DNA of 64,000 nucleotides. It comes from Carnobacterium alterfunditum DSM 5972. Lineage in GTDB: Bacteria > Bacillota > Bacilli > Lactobacillales > Carnobacteriaceae. Made by a program: the position numbers and the translations under genes. Positions 36,452 to 44,205 of the stretch are shown in pieces. Under the pieces are notes generated by a model. It was given only the letters and a program-made list of their open reading frames with translations. It was not told where the DNA came from and did no database searches. The DNA lies in contig NZ_JQLG01000004.1 of the NCBI RefSeq assembly GCF_000744115.1, positions 744,001-808,000 on the forward strand. Direction: 5' to 3'. Every line of letters starts with the position of its first letter. Position 1 is the first letter of the stretch.

Positions 36452-36928
36452 TCAGACTATTAAATCATTTTCTTTTTTCAAATCAATGGCTTCTTGTAAA
36501 AGCCGTTGAAGAACCGCTGCAAAAACGGCAATGATTAATGAAGCAAAAATAGGGATCATTCCGACAAGAATAAGTCCTGGAGCATCATCCAACTCTGCTA
36601 GACCAAAGATAAATGGCAGAACTACTACATATATCCCACTGATGATCATTGCACAAAGCTTGATATTGTTTAAAGATTTAACAGACCATTCAGAAAATGC
36701 TTGTTTCTTATCAATATAGTTCAGCAGTCTAAACGTTTGATATAAAGCCACGAAAAACGGGAAAATGGATACATATATACCAATCAAAACGGGATACAAT
36801 AGTTGATCATATTCTGGACTTGCTGGATTATTGATCAACCAGGTCACCCCAAATAGGCTTAATGCAAGTACCGGAAGCCCAATCAAAATAACAGCCAACT
36901 TTAAAAATAGTGTTGTTTCGAGTTTCAT
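36452..36928 (-). CDS. DUF2975 membrane protein
   Basis: A 158-residue protein with four hydrophobic segments (about 8-30, 48-70, 95-118, 125-150), as in DUF2975 proteins paired with small HTH regulators. I chose ATG 36928 because GGGAGGG lies six bases before it; the longer frame to 37033 has no such signal. Function unknown. Confidence 0.8.
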   Translation of the reverse strand: MKLETTLFLKLAVILIGLPVLALSLFGVTWLINNPASPEYDQLLYPVLIGIYVSIFPFFVALYQTFRLLNYIDKKQAFSEWSVKSLNNIKLCAMIISGIYVVVLPFIFGLAELDDAPGLILVGMIPIFASLIIAVFAAVLQRLLQEAIDLKKENDLIV

Positions 36929-37095
36929 GAATAACCCTCCCATGCTTGTTATAGATTTTATTTTATCATTATATATATTGATTAACAATAAATATATATT
37001 GTATTGGAACAAACTTGCATTAAGGCCATTCAAATTTAATTGCTCTTTAAAGCTGTTGGCTAAAATTCAACATTAATAGTATAGCTATGATTTGA

Positions 37096-37179
37096 CTACC
37101 TCCTAGGCATCTCTATCTTAATGAACCCTACAATAAAAAGGGCGCCCATAACAACTAGCATAATAGTAATTTCAACCAC
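37096..37179 (-). CDS. Possible 27-residue single-span membrane peptide
   Basis: GTG start at 37179, 27 codons. It encodes a hydrophobic stretch TIMLVVMGALFIVGF flanked by KIEMPRR, the shape of small membrane proteins or type I toxins. AGGAG is present but 14 bases upstream, which is too far to be convincing. The rest of the 36929-37319 gap has AT-rich promoter-like sequence only. Confidence 0.25.
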   Translation of the reverse strand: MVEITIMLVVMGALFIVGFIKIEMPRR

Positions 37180-37266
37180 TGAAAATCTCTATACTCCTTT
37201 TAAGATAAAGAATCTACCATATCAACACTAAAAATTATAGAACCCATTTTTCAAAAAAACATACAA

Positions 37267-37309
37267 AAAAACCAATTCCACACCAAAATTCGAGGTGGAA
37301 TTGGTTTTT
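37267..37309 (-). terminator. Terminator after the FMN reductase gene
   Basis: Perfect arms ACCAATTCCAC and GTGGAATTGGT, 13-base loop, A and T tracts on both sides. Confidence 0.85.
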
Positions 37310-37319
37310 ATTTTCGGCC

Positions 37320-37970
37320 TTATCTAATTGTATTAAGAGCTTTCGTCCATAACAATAAGTCATCAAACATGCCTTGTGCATTTACTTTATTGTAGTCATT
37401 TGGTTTGAAAATACTCATATTTTCAAAATCAGTTATTAGAGAGAAATTTGTTGTAGTGCGTACCGAAGCAACACTCAATTCTCCCAAGATCACACGCATA
37501 TTTTCGTGAGCACGTGCACCACCTAGACTGCCATATCCAACTAAAGAAGCTGTTTTATTTGCAACTTCTGCTTTTAAGAAGTCTAAAGCGTTTTTCAATG
37601 CTCCACCTACTGCGTGATTATATTCTGGAGTGATAAATACATATCCATCAAATGAAGCCATTTTTTCAGACCATGCTTGAATTGCTGCACTTGCTGTTGC
37701 TTGACGATTTTCAGGAAGCTTAGCTCCTAGTAATGGTAAATCGTAATCTGCCAAAGCGACCATTTCATATTCGACACCTTCATCATTTCTTTTCACTGCA
37801 AATTCATGGATCCATTCTGTTACCGCTGCTGAGTTTCTTCCTTCACGTACGCTTCCTGAGATAATACCAATTTTCATAATTTTATTCCCCTTTTCTTCTA
37901 TTTTTTTAGTTTGTTCATTCTTCCCGAATAAAGCTTCGCTCATTCGAATGAATACCGATTTGTTAGCCAA
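37320..37970 (-). CDS. NADPH-dependent FMN reductase (azoreductase-like)
   Basis: A flavodoxin-fold reductase: phosphate loop SGSVREGRNS, FITPEYNHAVGGALKNALD (FMN-binding), then GYGSLGGARAHENMR. It would reduce quinones or azo compounds with NADPH. Two starts are possible: TTG 37970 with GGAGG seven bases upstream (216 residues, a 31-residue basic N-terminal extension) and an ATG at codon 32 with AAGGGG nearby (185 residues, the usual family start). It is divergent from the mhqO remnant and the MhqD-like hydrolase, so it fits an electrophile-stress cluster. Confidence 0.87.
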   Translation of the reverse strand: MANKSVFIRMSEALFGKNEQTKKIEEKGNKIMKIGIISGSVREGRNSAAVTEWIHEFAVKRNDEGVEYEMVALADYDLPLLGAKLPENRQATASAAIQAWSEKMASFDGYVFITPEYNHAVGGALKNALDFLKAEVANKTASLVGYGSLGGARAHENMRVILGELSVASVRTTTNFSLITDFENMSIFKPNDYNKVNAQGMFDDLLLWTKALNTIR

Positions 37971-38021
37971 TGTGTTTCCTCCATTACAAATTATTTAATT
38001 GAAGGTCACCCACCAATAAAC

Positions 38022-38038
38022 ACTTACATTTCGTAAGT
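38022..38038. promoter_or_regulatory. Candidate HxlR/MarR-type operator, TTAC-N5-GTAA
   Basis: Perfect inverted repeat ACTTAC-ATTTC-GTAAGT in the divergent region upstream of the FMN reductase gene. TTAC-N5-GTAA resembles operators of DUF24/HxlR thiol sensors such as CatR. A second half-palindrome, AATTCGAGATA, is at 38091-38101. The rest of 37971-38284 has no gene. Confidence 0.45.
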
Positions 38039-38284
38039 ACATTTACAAGTATGCCATAGATTTGAAATTGTTTCAAGTCTATTTATTCTTAATTCGAGAT
38101 ATTTAATAAAAATACGCAAAAGAGCAGTTTTTCTCTAAATCAGCTTTTTCTTCCATGAAAGTCTACCGAAAAAAAAGATGAGTTTGTTTGATTTGACAAA
38201 AGAGATCAATCATATTACAACTATCTCTAATTAGTAATATATCAATTCGTAATTAAACTATCTTGCTTATAAGGAGCGGTCCAC

Positions 38285-38548
38285 ATGAAAAAAACAGCAG
38301 GTATCCACCATATAACAGCTATCGTGGGACACCCTCAAGAAAACATTGATTTTTATGCCGGAATTTTATTTGAATTAGCTACCGATGAACCTGGTTTTAT
38401 AGATGATGAAGAGTCTATTGATATTTTAGGCGAAACACTTGCTTTACCACCAACATTTAGAAATGACCGTGAACGGATCGAGTCATTGGTACGCCCAATC
38501 GATACTGTGCGCAGTACTAAAGTATTTGAAAAAGACTATTTAGATTGA
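38285..38548 (+). pseudogene. mhqO-like ring-cleaving dioxygenase with large internal deletion
   Basis: The 87-codon frame joins the first 28 residues of a glyoxalase/ring-cleaving dioxygenase (AGIHHITAIVGHPQENIDFYAG, with the metal histidine) directly to the C-terminal quarter (ILFELATDEPGFIDDEES, with the metal glutamate). Full-length MhqO-type proteins are about 310 residues, so about 220 codons are missing in frame. The junction lies where both ends encode AG/GG-IL, suggesting deletion between short repeats. A good ribosome site (AAGGAGCGG) remains. The product cannot be an active dioxygenase. Confidence 0.85.
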
Positions 38549-38603
38549 ATCACCTAACAGATGGAGAAAAAGAATAATAGATTTTTAATAAGGAGGATCT
38601 AGT

Positions 38604-39209
38604 ATGAAACATTTATTTATTAAAGGAACAGACCAATCAAAACCTACTTTGCTTTTACTACATGGAACAGGAGGCACTGAACGTGATTTGCTTCCGCTTG
38701 CTGCAGAAATAGATTCGGATGCAAATGTTTTAAGTGTTCGAGGTAATGTACTGGAAAACGGTATGTCACGCTTTTTCCGCCGACTAGATGAAGGGATTTT
38801 TGATGAAGAAGATTTGATTTTCCGCACGAAAGAGTTGAATGCCTTTCTTGATGAGGCTGCTGCTAAATATGATTTCGACCGTACGAATATTTTGGCTTTA
38901 GGGTATTCAAATGGTGCAAATATTGCAGCTAGTTTACTATTTCATTATGCTGATGCTTTATCTGGTGCTATTTTACACCATCCAATGGTCCCTATAAGAG
39001 ACCTTTCTTTGCCCGATTTAACAAACACGCCTATCTTTATTAGCGCTGGAACAAACGATCCGATCTGCCCAGCAAAAGAATCAGAAGAATTATATGCTTT
39101 GTTAGAAAATGCCCATGCTAAAGTTGATATCCATTGGGAAAGCAACCAACATCAATTAACTTTTAGTGAAGTTGCTGCTGCCGCTAAATGGTATCAAGCA
39201 ACTTACTAA
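38604..39209 (+). CDS. MhqD-like carboxylesterase / hydrolase
   Basis: A 201-residue alpha/beta hydrolase. It has the oxyanion HGTGG at residue 20, nucleophile serine in GYSNGAN (about 100), aspartate in GTNDPICP (about 153) and histidine in NQHQLTF (about 184). It matches the phospholipase/carboxylesterase family that includes MhqD, which acts with ring-cleaving dioxygenase MhqO in quinone resistance. It follows the deleted mhqO remnant by 55 bases, and AAGGAGG precedes its start. Confidence 0.87.
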   Translation: MKHLFIKGTDQSKPTLLLLHGTGGTERDLLPLAAEIDSDANVLSVRGNVLENGMSRFFRRLDEGIFDEEDLIFRTKELNAFLDEAAAKYDFDRTNILALGYSNGANIAASLLFHYADALSGAILHHPMVPIRDLSLPDLTNTPIFISAGTNDPICPAKESEELYALLENAHAKVDIHWESNQHQLTFSEVAAAAKWYQATY

Positions 39210-39379
39210 TATGAAATCTCTGTTTCACAAAATTCAGTCTATAAAAGAAGACCTATCCAAGAAAGTTTTAAATTATATTAATTTTTTTGAACAATTAAAA
39301 AATTATTCCAAGCGGTCCTTTGCCATCTCTTTTTCAGACCTATGGTATAATCGAAAGAAACGAAAGGAACTTGATTATT

Positions 39380-39670
39380 ATGAAAGTATCTTTGACTAAT
39401 CCTCACACTCGCCAAATAAAACACGCAAAAATCGGTTTTTCATGGACAACTTTATTTTTTGCTTTTATACCAGCTCTTTTTAGAGGTGATATGAAGTGGT
39501 TTTTTATTCAACTCGTTTGTTTTGCCCTTTCTTTGGACCTCTCTAGTTTGATTTTTGCTTTTATCTACAACAAATTGTACATCAATAGCTTGCTTGAAAA
39601 AGGGTATGTACCAGCGGATAAGCATTCCGCTAAAATCTTAAGCCACAAAGGATATATAGTACCTAATTAA
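39380..39670 (+). CDS. Conserved small membrane protein (GFSWTTLFF family)
   Basis: A 96-residue protein starting with a charged segment (MKVSLTNPHTRQIKHAKIG), then GFSWTTLFFAFIPALFRGDMKWF and a second hydrophobic stretch to about 65, and a soluble tail with NSLLEKGYVPA. It resembles HrgC/DUF2628-type small membrane proteins of lactic acid bacteria. The ATG at 39380 has AAAGGA 11 bases upstream, a little long. Function unknown. A terminator follows at 39721-39766. Confidence 0.75.
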   Translation: MKVSLTNPHTRQIKHAKIGFSWTTLFFAFIPALFRGDMKWFFIQLVCFALSLDLSSLIFAFIYNKLYINSLLEKGYVPADKHSAKILSHKGYIVPN

Positions 39671-39720
39671 GTCGGCTTTTTGAAGTTCAGATTGACCATC
39701 TTTTTAAATACATTTTGAAA

Positions 39721-39766
39721 AAAAACAGATTAGGGCAATGTTGATCATTGTCCCTGATCTGTTTTT
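39721..39766 (+). terminator. Terminator after the small membrane protein gene
   Basis: Arms AAACAGAT-AGGGCAAT and ATTGTCCCT-ATCTGTTT with small mismatches, then a T run on plus. Confidence 0.8.
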
Positions 39767-39860
39767 CTCATTCCATTTAAACCACTAAAAAAAACTAACC
39801 CCTTTTAACTCAAGTTAGTACATCCATTCCTTCATTCTATTTAAAAAATCACCGCAAAAA

Positions 39861-39900
39861 AAAGTCAGCTAAACACTAAACTAACGGTTCAGCTAACTTT
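39861..39900 (-). terminator. Terminator after the cupin gene
   Basis: Minus strand AAAGTTAGCTGAAC, loop of 12, GTTTAGCTGACTTT, then eight T; two mismatched pairs. Confidence 0.75.
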
Positions 39901-39964
39901 CAAGTCCACTTCAACAATCATTGCTTAAGGGTTGAATCATTTTCTGCTGTTCATGTTCATCCGG

Positions 39965-40366
39965 CTATCTGGGAGCCTCTTCACGAGAGTGATGTACTGC
40001 TCCTTCTTCATGTTCTGGTCCTGAATATATCGTATATAATTTCAATGGCTTACCGCCTGTGTTAATGATATTGTGCCACGTATTTACTGGTACGAGTATA
40101 GCATCGTCCTTAGTGATGGCTCTTTCAAAATCTAGATTATCTTTAGTAGACCCCATTTTACATACACCCTGACCCTCTTCAACGCGTATAAATTGGTCAC
40201 TTCTTTCATGAACTTCCAACCCAGCTTCATCATTTGGTTCTATAGACATGACCGTCAATTGCAGTTTTTTACCTGTCCAAATTGTCGTACGGAAGTTGTT
40301 ATTCTGAGCAGTTGCATCTTCAATATTAAACATATAAGGCTTTTTACCATAATCTTTATGATCCAT
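39965..40366 (-). CDS. Cupin-domain protein
   Basis: A 133-residue single cupin: motif 1 around GLEVHERSDQFIRVEEGQG (about 50-68) and motif 2 PVNTWHNIINTG (about 93-104). Histidines and glutamate are suitable for metal binding. It is a small stand-alone cupin of the type often annotated as mannose-6-phosphate isomerase-like, but nothing supports that activity. It is monocistronic, with a good ribosome site (AAGGAGGAAATAGT). Confidence 0.85.
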   Translation of the reverse strand: MDHKDYGKKPYMFNIEDATAQNNNFRTTIWTGKKLQLTVMSIEPNDEAGLEVHERSDQFIRVEEGQGVCKMGSTKDNLDFERAITKDDAILVPVNTWHNIINTGGKPLKLYTIYSGPEHEEGAVHHSREEAPR

Positions 40367-40459
40367 TACTATTTCCTCCTTTTGATCTGGTTTCTTAAAG
40401 CTATATTACTTAATTATACTAGCATTCCAAACTAATTATAACGCTTTCAATTTAAAAAG

Positions 40460-40834
40460 TCATCTCTTAGCCACTTTAAGAATAACCGCTGAAATAAAAA
40501 AACCACTAATAAGAGATCCTGCGAATAATGCTAGTGACGGAAATGCTTGATTCAGATTTTCTCCATAGAAATAATCTTGGAATAACTTGAAAACACCGAA
40601 ACCAATGATCGCAGATACTAGAAATCCAATAATATAAAATAACAACATATGTGTAAAAGAGTTATTATCGCTAACTCTTTCATCATCATTATTCATACTC
40701 CCTCCAGTGTGCATAGGCTCAGCACTATCTAATGAATTTTTATCAGCATCTTGGCCTACATTTACTCTAGCATACAAAGAATTTGAGATATTGCTCTGCT
40801 GGTTGTATTTATTTTGTTTGTCGCGATCACTCAT
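40460..40834 (-). CDS. Uncharacterised two-span membrane protein
   Basis: A 124-residue protein: a hydrophilic, Asn/Asp/Ser-rich N-terminal half (about 1-60) followed by two transmembrane segments (about 63-85 and 98-120). I do not recognise a family. ATG 40834 follows AGGAAGGG; the longer frame has no signal. Confidence 0.65.
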   Translation of the reverse strand: MSDRDKQNKYNQQSNISNSLYARVNVGQDADKNSLDSAEPMHTGGSMNNDDERVSDNNSFTHMLLFYIIGFLVSAIIGFGVFKLFQDYFYGENLNQAFPSLALFAGSLISGFFISAVILKVAKR

Positions 40835-40993
40835 TTTCTTAACCCTTCCTCTCACTCTGTCTAATCACTAAGTATTCAACCTATTATGAAGTAATTGTAA
40901 CTTTATCTTATAAATATTGAAAGCGTTACCTGTAATTCTGCTCACAGCAACCGAAGCTGAACTGTTAGCCAATCAATTCTGGTGCTATCAAAG

Positions 40994-41028
40994 CAAAAAA
41001 AATGCCGCTAATAATTTACATTAGCAGC
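40994..41028 (-). terminator. Terminator after the nucleoside transporter gene
   Basis: Minus strand GCTGCTAAT, short loop, ATTAGCGGC with a G-T pair, followed by eight T. Confidence 0.8.
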
Positions 41029-41035
41029 TTCTTCT

Positions 41036-42214
41036 TTATAAAAACAATCCAACAAACATGGCAGACAAGATAGGAACAATAAACCCGCCTAACATTCCTC
41101 TTAGCGCAAGTTTAGATAAATCATTTTTTCTAGTTGGCGCAAATACGGATAAACCTGTTACACAAATAGCGATACTGGCAAATGCTCCAAAACTTCCCAC
41201 AGCAATAGATAACATAGCGACAGCTCTTTCAGATAGTTCAGCCATCATAGGTGCTAGATCTGCATAAGCTACAAATTCATTAATAGACATTTTTGTACCT
41301 AAAATTTGTCCAGCAATCATTGCTTCAGAGCCGTTTAACCCCATCAGCCAACCGATTGGCAGAAAGATATAACCTAGCGCCTCTGTAAAACTCGTACCTA
41401 CTAGACCTAAAATACTATTTAGTAATGCCACGATCGAGATGACGGCAATCAAACTAGCTCCGATACCTAAAACCATTTGCAACCCATTATTGATTCCTTC
41501 AGACATAGCAGAAAAAACGGATGTATTAGCACCTTTACGGTTTAATGTCACATCTGATACTTTACTGATTTCTGTTTCAGGTGTCAAAATTTTGGCAACT
41601 AATAGTGAACCAAAGGGAACCAAAGCTGTTGTGATCAGCAGCCATTTCATAGGAATACCCAGCAGGCTATACCCAACTAAAATAGAGGCTGACACTGAGC
41701 CCATCCCTGAAACCATAACTGTCATCAACTCTGACTTTGTCATATTTGGTAAATATTTCGCAACTAGGAAAGGTGCTTCTGTCTGGCCTAAGAACATATT
41801 AGCCACAGCTACAAACGACTCAGCTTTCTCAGTACCTAATATTTTACCTACCGCTCCTCCTATTATTTTTACTATCCAGCCGACTACACCTAAATAGCTT
41901 AGGATACCTGTTAAAGCAGATAAGAAAATAATGACACCCAGCACATCAATAAAGAAATACCCTTGTCCAAATAGATCACCAAAAACAAAGGTTAGTCCTT
42001 CATTAGCGAAACTAAACAACTTAGTTACCGCTCTTGCTGACTGTTCGATGATCCAACTACCTAAAGGAACCTTAATTAAAAATAGTGCTAAAACTAATTG
42101 CGCTCCTAAAGCAGTAAATACGGTTCTTTTATTGATAGCTTTTTTATTATCCGATAAGAGATAGACGACCCCCAACATAACTATAATTCCTAAAATCGTG
42201 ATCAATTTATTCAT
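41036..42214 (-). CDS. NupC-family concentrative nucleoside transporter
   Basis: A 392-residue membrane protein of the CNT family. Features include FLGQTEAPFLVAKYLPNMTKSELM (about 150), GSVSASILVGYSLLG, and GWLMGLNGSEAMIAGQILGTKMSINEF in the second half, which correspond to the nucleoside-binding motifs. It imports nucleosides by cation symport. Its start overlaps the end of the deoxynucleoside kinase gene by four bases, so import and phosphorylation are coupled. Confidence 0.92.
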   Translation of the reverse strand: MNKLITILGIIVMLGVVYLLSDNKKAINKRTVFTALGAQLVLALFLIKVPLGSWIIEQSARAVTKLFSFANEGLTFVFGDLFGQGYFFIDVLGVIIFLSALTGILSYLGVVGWIVKIIGGAVGKILGTEKAESFVAVANMFLGQTEAPFLVAKYLPNMTKSELMTVMVSGMGSVSASILVGYSLLGIPMKWLLITTALVPFGSLLVAKILTPETEISKVSDVTLNRKGANTSVFSAMSEGINNGLQMVLGIGASLIAVISIVALLNSILGLVGTSFTEALGYIFLPIGWLMGLNGSEAMIAGQILGTKMSINEFVAYADLAPMMAELSERAVAMLSIAVGSFGAFASIAICVTGLSVFAPTRKNDLSKLALRGMLGGFIVPILSAMFVGLFL

Positions 42215-42873
42215 TTATTGCTTATCTCCATCTCTGCTAATTTATCGTTAACCATTGTTACAACCGTGTAGGCATCTTCTGGGTTATTCACTACATCGAT
42301 CTCATCTATATTGATGATCAACACATCCGATGCATCATAATGTTTAGTGACCCAATCATCATACCCTTCCCAAAGTGCTCTGTAATAATCTAGTAAACCT
42401 TGATCTTGCTCAAAATCTCTGCCACGCAAACCAATACGATAAATAATCGTTTCAAATGATCCCTTTAAATACACCATTAAGTCTGGTGATTTTTTAGGTA
42501 ATTCTTGCAATTCTTCCATCATATTATCAAGTAACTTTTGGTATATACTAAATTCCGTTTCTGAAATACGTCCTAGATTCATGTTTACTTTAGCAAAATA
42601 CCAATCCTCATAAATTGAACGATCTAAAACATTATTTTTGTTATGTAACGCCTCTTTAATGCTTTTAAAACGACTATTCAAAAACTCCAATTGTAATAAA
42701 AAAGGGTACCGTTTTACTCTTTGTTCCTCTTCGCTTGCTGTGTAAAATAAAGGCAAGATTTCATTATCGTCTACATTTTCATAAAACACCTCACTACCCA
42801 AAGAACCTCCCAAAAGTTCTGCTACACTTGTTTTTCCTGCTCCGATCATTCCACCAATTACTAAAATCGCCAT
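42211..42873 (-). CDS. Deoxynucleoside kinase
   Basis: A 220-residue dNK-family kinase: P-loop GGMIGAGKTS at residue 7, the ERS-like motif LDRSIYEDWYF (about 83), and a lid region RIGLRGRDFEQ with arginines. It phosphorylates imported deoxynucleosides to dNMPs. It is first gene of the operon with nupC; a leader with promoter, palindrome and T-tailed hairpin precedes it. Confidence 0.9.
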   Translation of the reverse strand: MAILVIGGMIGAGKTSVAELLGGSLGSEVFYENVDDNEILPLFYTASEEEQRVKRYPFLLQLEFLNSRFKSIKEALHNKNNVLDRSIYEDWYFAKVNMNLGRISETEFSIYQKLLDNMMEELQELPKKSPDLMVYLKGSFETIIYRIGLRGRDFEQDQGLLDYYRALWEGYDDWVTKHYDASDVLIINIDEIDVVNNPEDAYTVVTMVNDKLAEMEISNK

Positions 42874-42895
42874 CTACCCCTCTCCTTATTTCAAG

Positions 42896-42923
42896 GAAAA
42901 AGAGTAGCCCTAGTGAGCTACCC
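42896..42923 (-). terminator. T-tailed hairpin in the leader of the deoxynucleoside kinase operon
   Basis: Minus strand GGGTAGC, loop TCACTAGG, GCTACTC, then TTTTTCC. It lies only about 20 bases before the ribosome site and downstream of the promoter, so it could act as an attenuator. No known riboswitch is recognised. Confidence 0.55.
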
Positions 42924-43023
42924 TTTCTCTATTTAATTACTGCTTTATCTTTATGGATGTTCTACATACTCAGCTATTATTTTTTAGCCTACCATTACAC
43001 ATTCATTAATTAGCAACTTTGTT

Positions 43024-43052
43024 ATGATACTATGATTATATAATTATTTCAA
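43024..43052 (-). promoter_or_regulatory. Promoter of the deoxynucleoside kinase-nupC operon
   Basis: Minus strand -35 TTGAAA (43047-43052), 17-base spacer, -10 TATCAT (43024-43029). A perfect 14-base palindrome TACAACATGTTGTA lies 41 bases upstream at 43093-43106. The rest of 42874-43363 has no gene. Confidence 0.6.
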
Positions 43053-43363
43053 CCTTAAATTACACAACATATGCTATTTTTTTACAGAAAAGTACAACAT
43101 GTTGTATGTTAGTTGTTATTCCGCTGTGAAAGCGATTGATTTTAAATGCTTCATTTTATACTATGCCCAAAAAGATAGTTGTAGCAAAGAATAATTTATT
43201 TACACAGCATTTTAACTCACTTAATTAGGTGCGTTACAACACTATATGAAACAATAAGCACACTCAAAAAGGTCCATAATTTACTCCTCTATTGAATCCG
43301 TGAAAGTTAGCCATTTTTACGCTATACTTGAAACAGAAAGTACAGTCATTAAGGAGGGTCTAT

Positions 43364-43966
43364 ATGAATACAAAAAACTTTGCTAAACAAAATAGCCATC
43401 TTGATTTAAACGATCCAGAGGTACAAAAAGTTTTTTCTTTATATGAAAATCACGCTGAAGTTCCTTATATTTCACCACAGCGCAACTTGAAAGATTGGCT
43501 AAATTTAGTGAGTATTGGTTCCGAAAGCCTCGTTCCTAAACAAAATATGGTTCGATTTGAAGAAGATATCCTTCCTGGTCACCTTATCTTGTTGTGGCGT
43601 ATTAATTTTGGCACCTTCACAACAATCAGCGGTTATCCAAAATATTTCGAGTACAATTACGGTATCAATACCGCACAAGCCCTAAATGAAATCCAACAAA
43701 AAGGGTATGCTAAAGAACTTTCAGCAATCGATTCATTGCCTTATCTGAATGCCGCACAACTAAAAGCCATTTTAAAGAAATTTGGGGTAACGGGTTATTC
43801 TAAATTAAAAAAATCAGAGCTCATGGAACTCGCTAAAGAACCATTAACAGAAGAGCAACTTGCCCCACATTTCAAAATTAGAGGGTACCAGATTACACCA
43901 GCTGGCGAAGCATTACTGATAAAATATCCTGAAGTAGTTGATCGCCACCCTAAAAAGAAATTCTGA
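43364..43966 (+). CDS. SAP-domain protein of unknown function
   Basis: A 200-residue protein with a SAP/Rho-N-like helical motif in the C-terminal half (LNAAQLKAILKKFGVTGYSKLKKSELMEL, abbreviated; about 125-155), a putative nucleic-acid-binding fold. The N-terminal region with WLNLVSIGSESLVPKQNM and ILLWRINFGTFT is not recognised. ATG 43364 follows AAGGAGGGTCTAT. It is monocistronic. A phage or plasmid origin is possible but nothing around it is phage-like. Confidence 0.75.
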   Translation: MNTKNFAKQNSHLDLNDPEVQKVFSLYENHAEVPYISPQRNLKDWLNLVSIGSESLVPKQNMVRFEEDILPGHLILLWRINFGTFTTISGYPKYFEYNYGINTAQALNEIQQKGYAKELSAIDSLPYLNAAQLKAILKKFGVTGYSKLKKSELMELAKEPLTEEQLAPHFKIRGYQITPAGEALLIKYPEVVDRHPKKKF

Positions 43967-44136
43967 TCAAACTTTACGGTTAAATAACGGGTTGTTGGTA
44001 TTTCAAAAGAACTTTCTTCTGGAATTAAACCGGTTTAACGCTTATTTTATCTCATTTCACAATAAAGGTTCTACATCAAATGGTGTGTATACTTCAGAAA
44101 TTTTGGCTAAGTAATTGGATTAAATCTATCACCACT

Positions 44137-44196
44137 AAAAATAGAACCCAACAAAGTCGTTCTCAGTTGAGAACATCTTTATTGGGTTCTATTTTT
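44137..44196. terminator. Bidirectional terminator between convergent genes
   Basis: Arms AAAAATAGAACCCAA with TTGGGTTCTATTTTT and inner GTTCTC/GAGAAC, A and T tracts both sides; serves the SAP gene and the synthase gene. Confidence 0.85.
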
Positions 44197-44205
44197 ATAT
44201 TTATA

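Noticed and set aside
39166-39399. Plus-strand ORF of 77 codons overlapping the MhqD-like gene and the small membrane protein gene
   Set aside because: It begins inside one gene and ends inside the next with no ribosome site. The internal reading from the second ATG is basic and coding-like but unsupported.
42880-43080. 2'-deoxyguanosine or purine riboswitch before the deoxynucleoside kinase gene
   Set aside because: The conserved three-way junction sequences are absent; only a simple T-tailed hairpin is seen.
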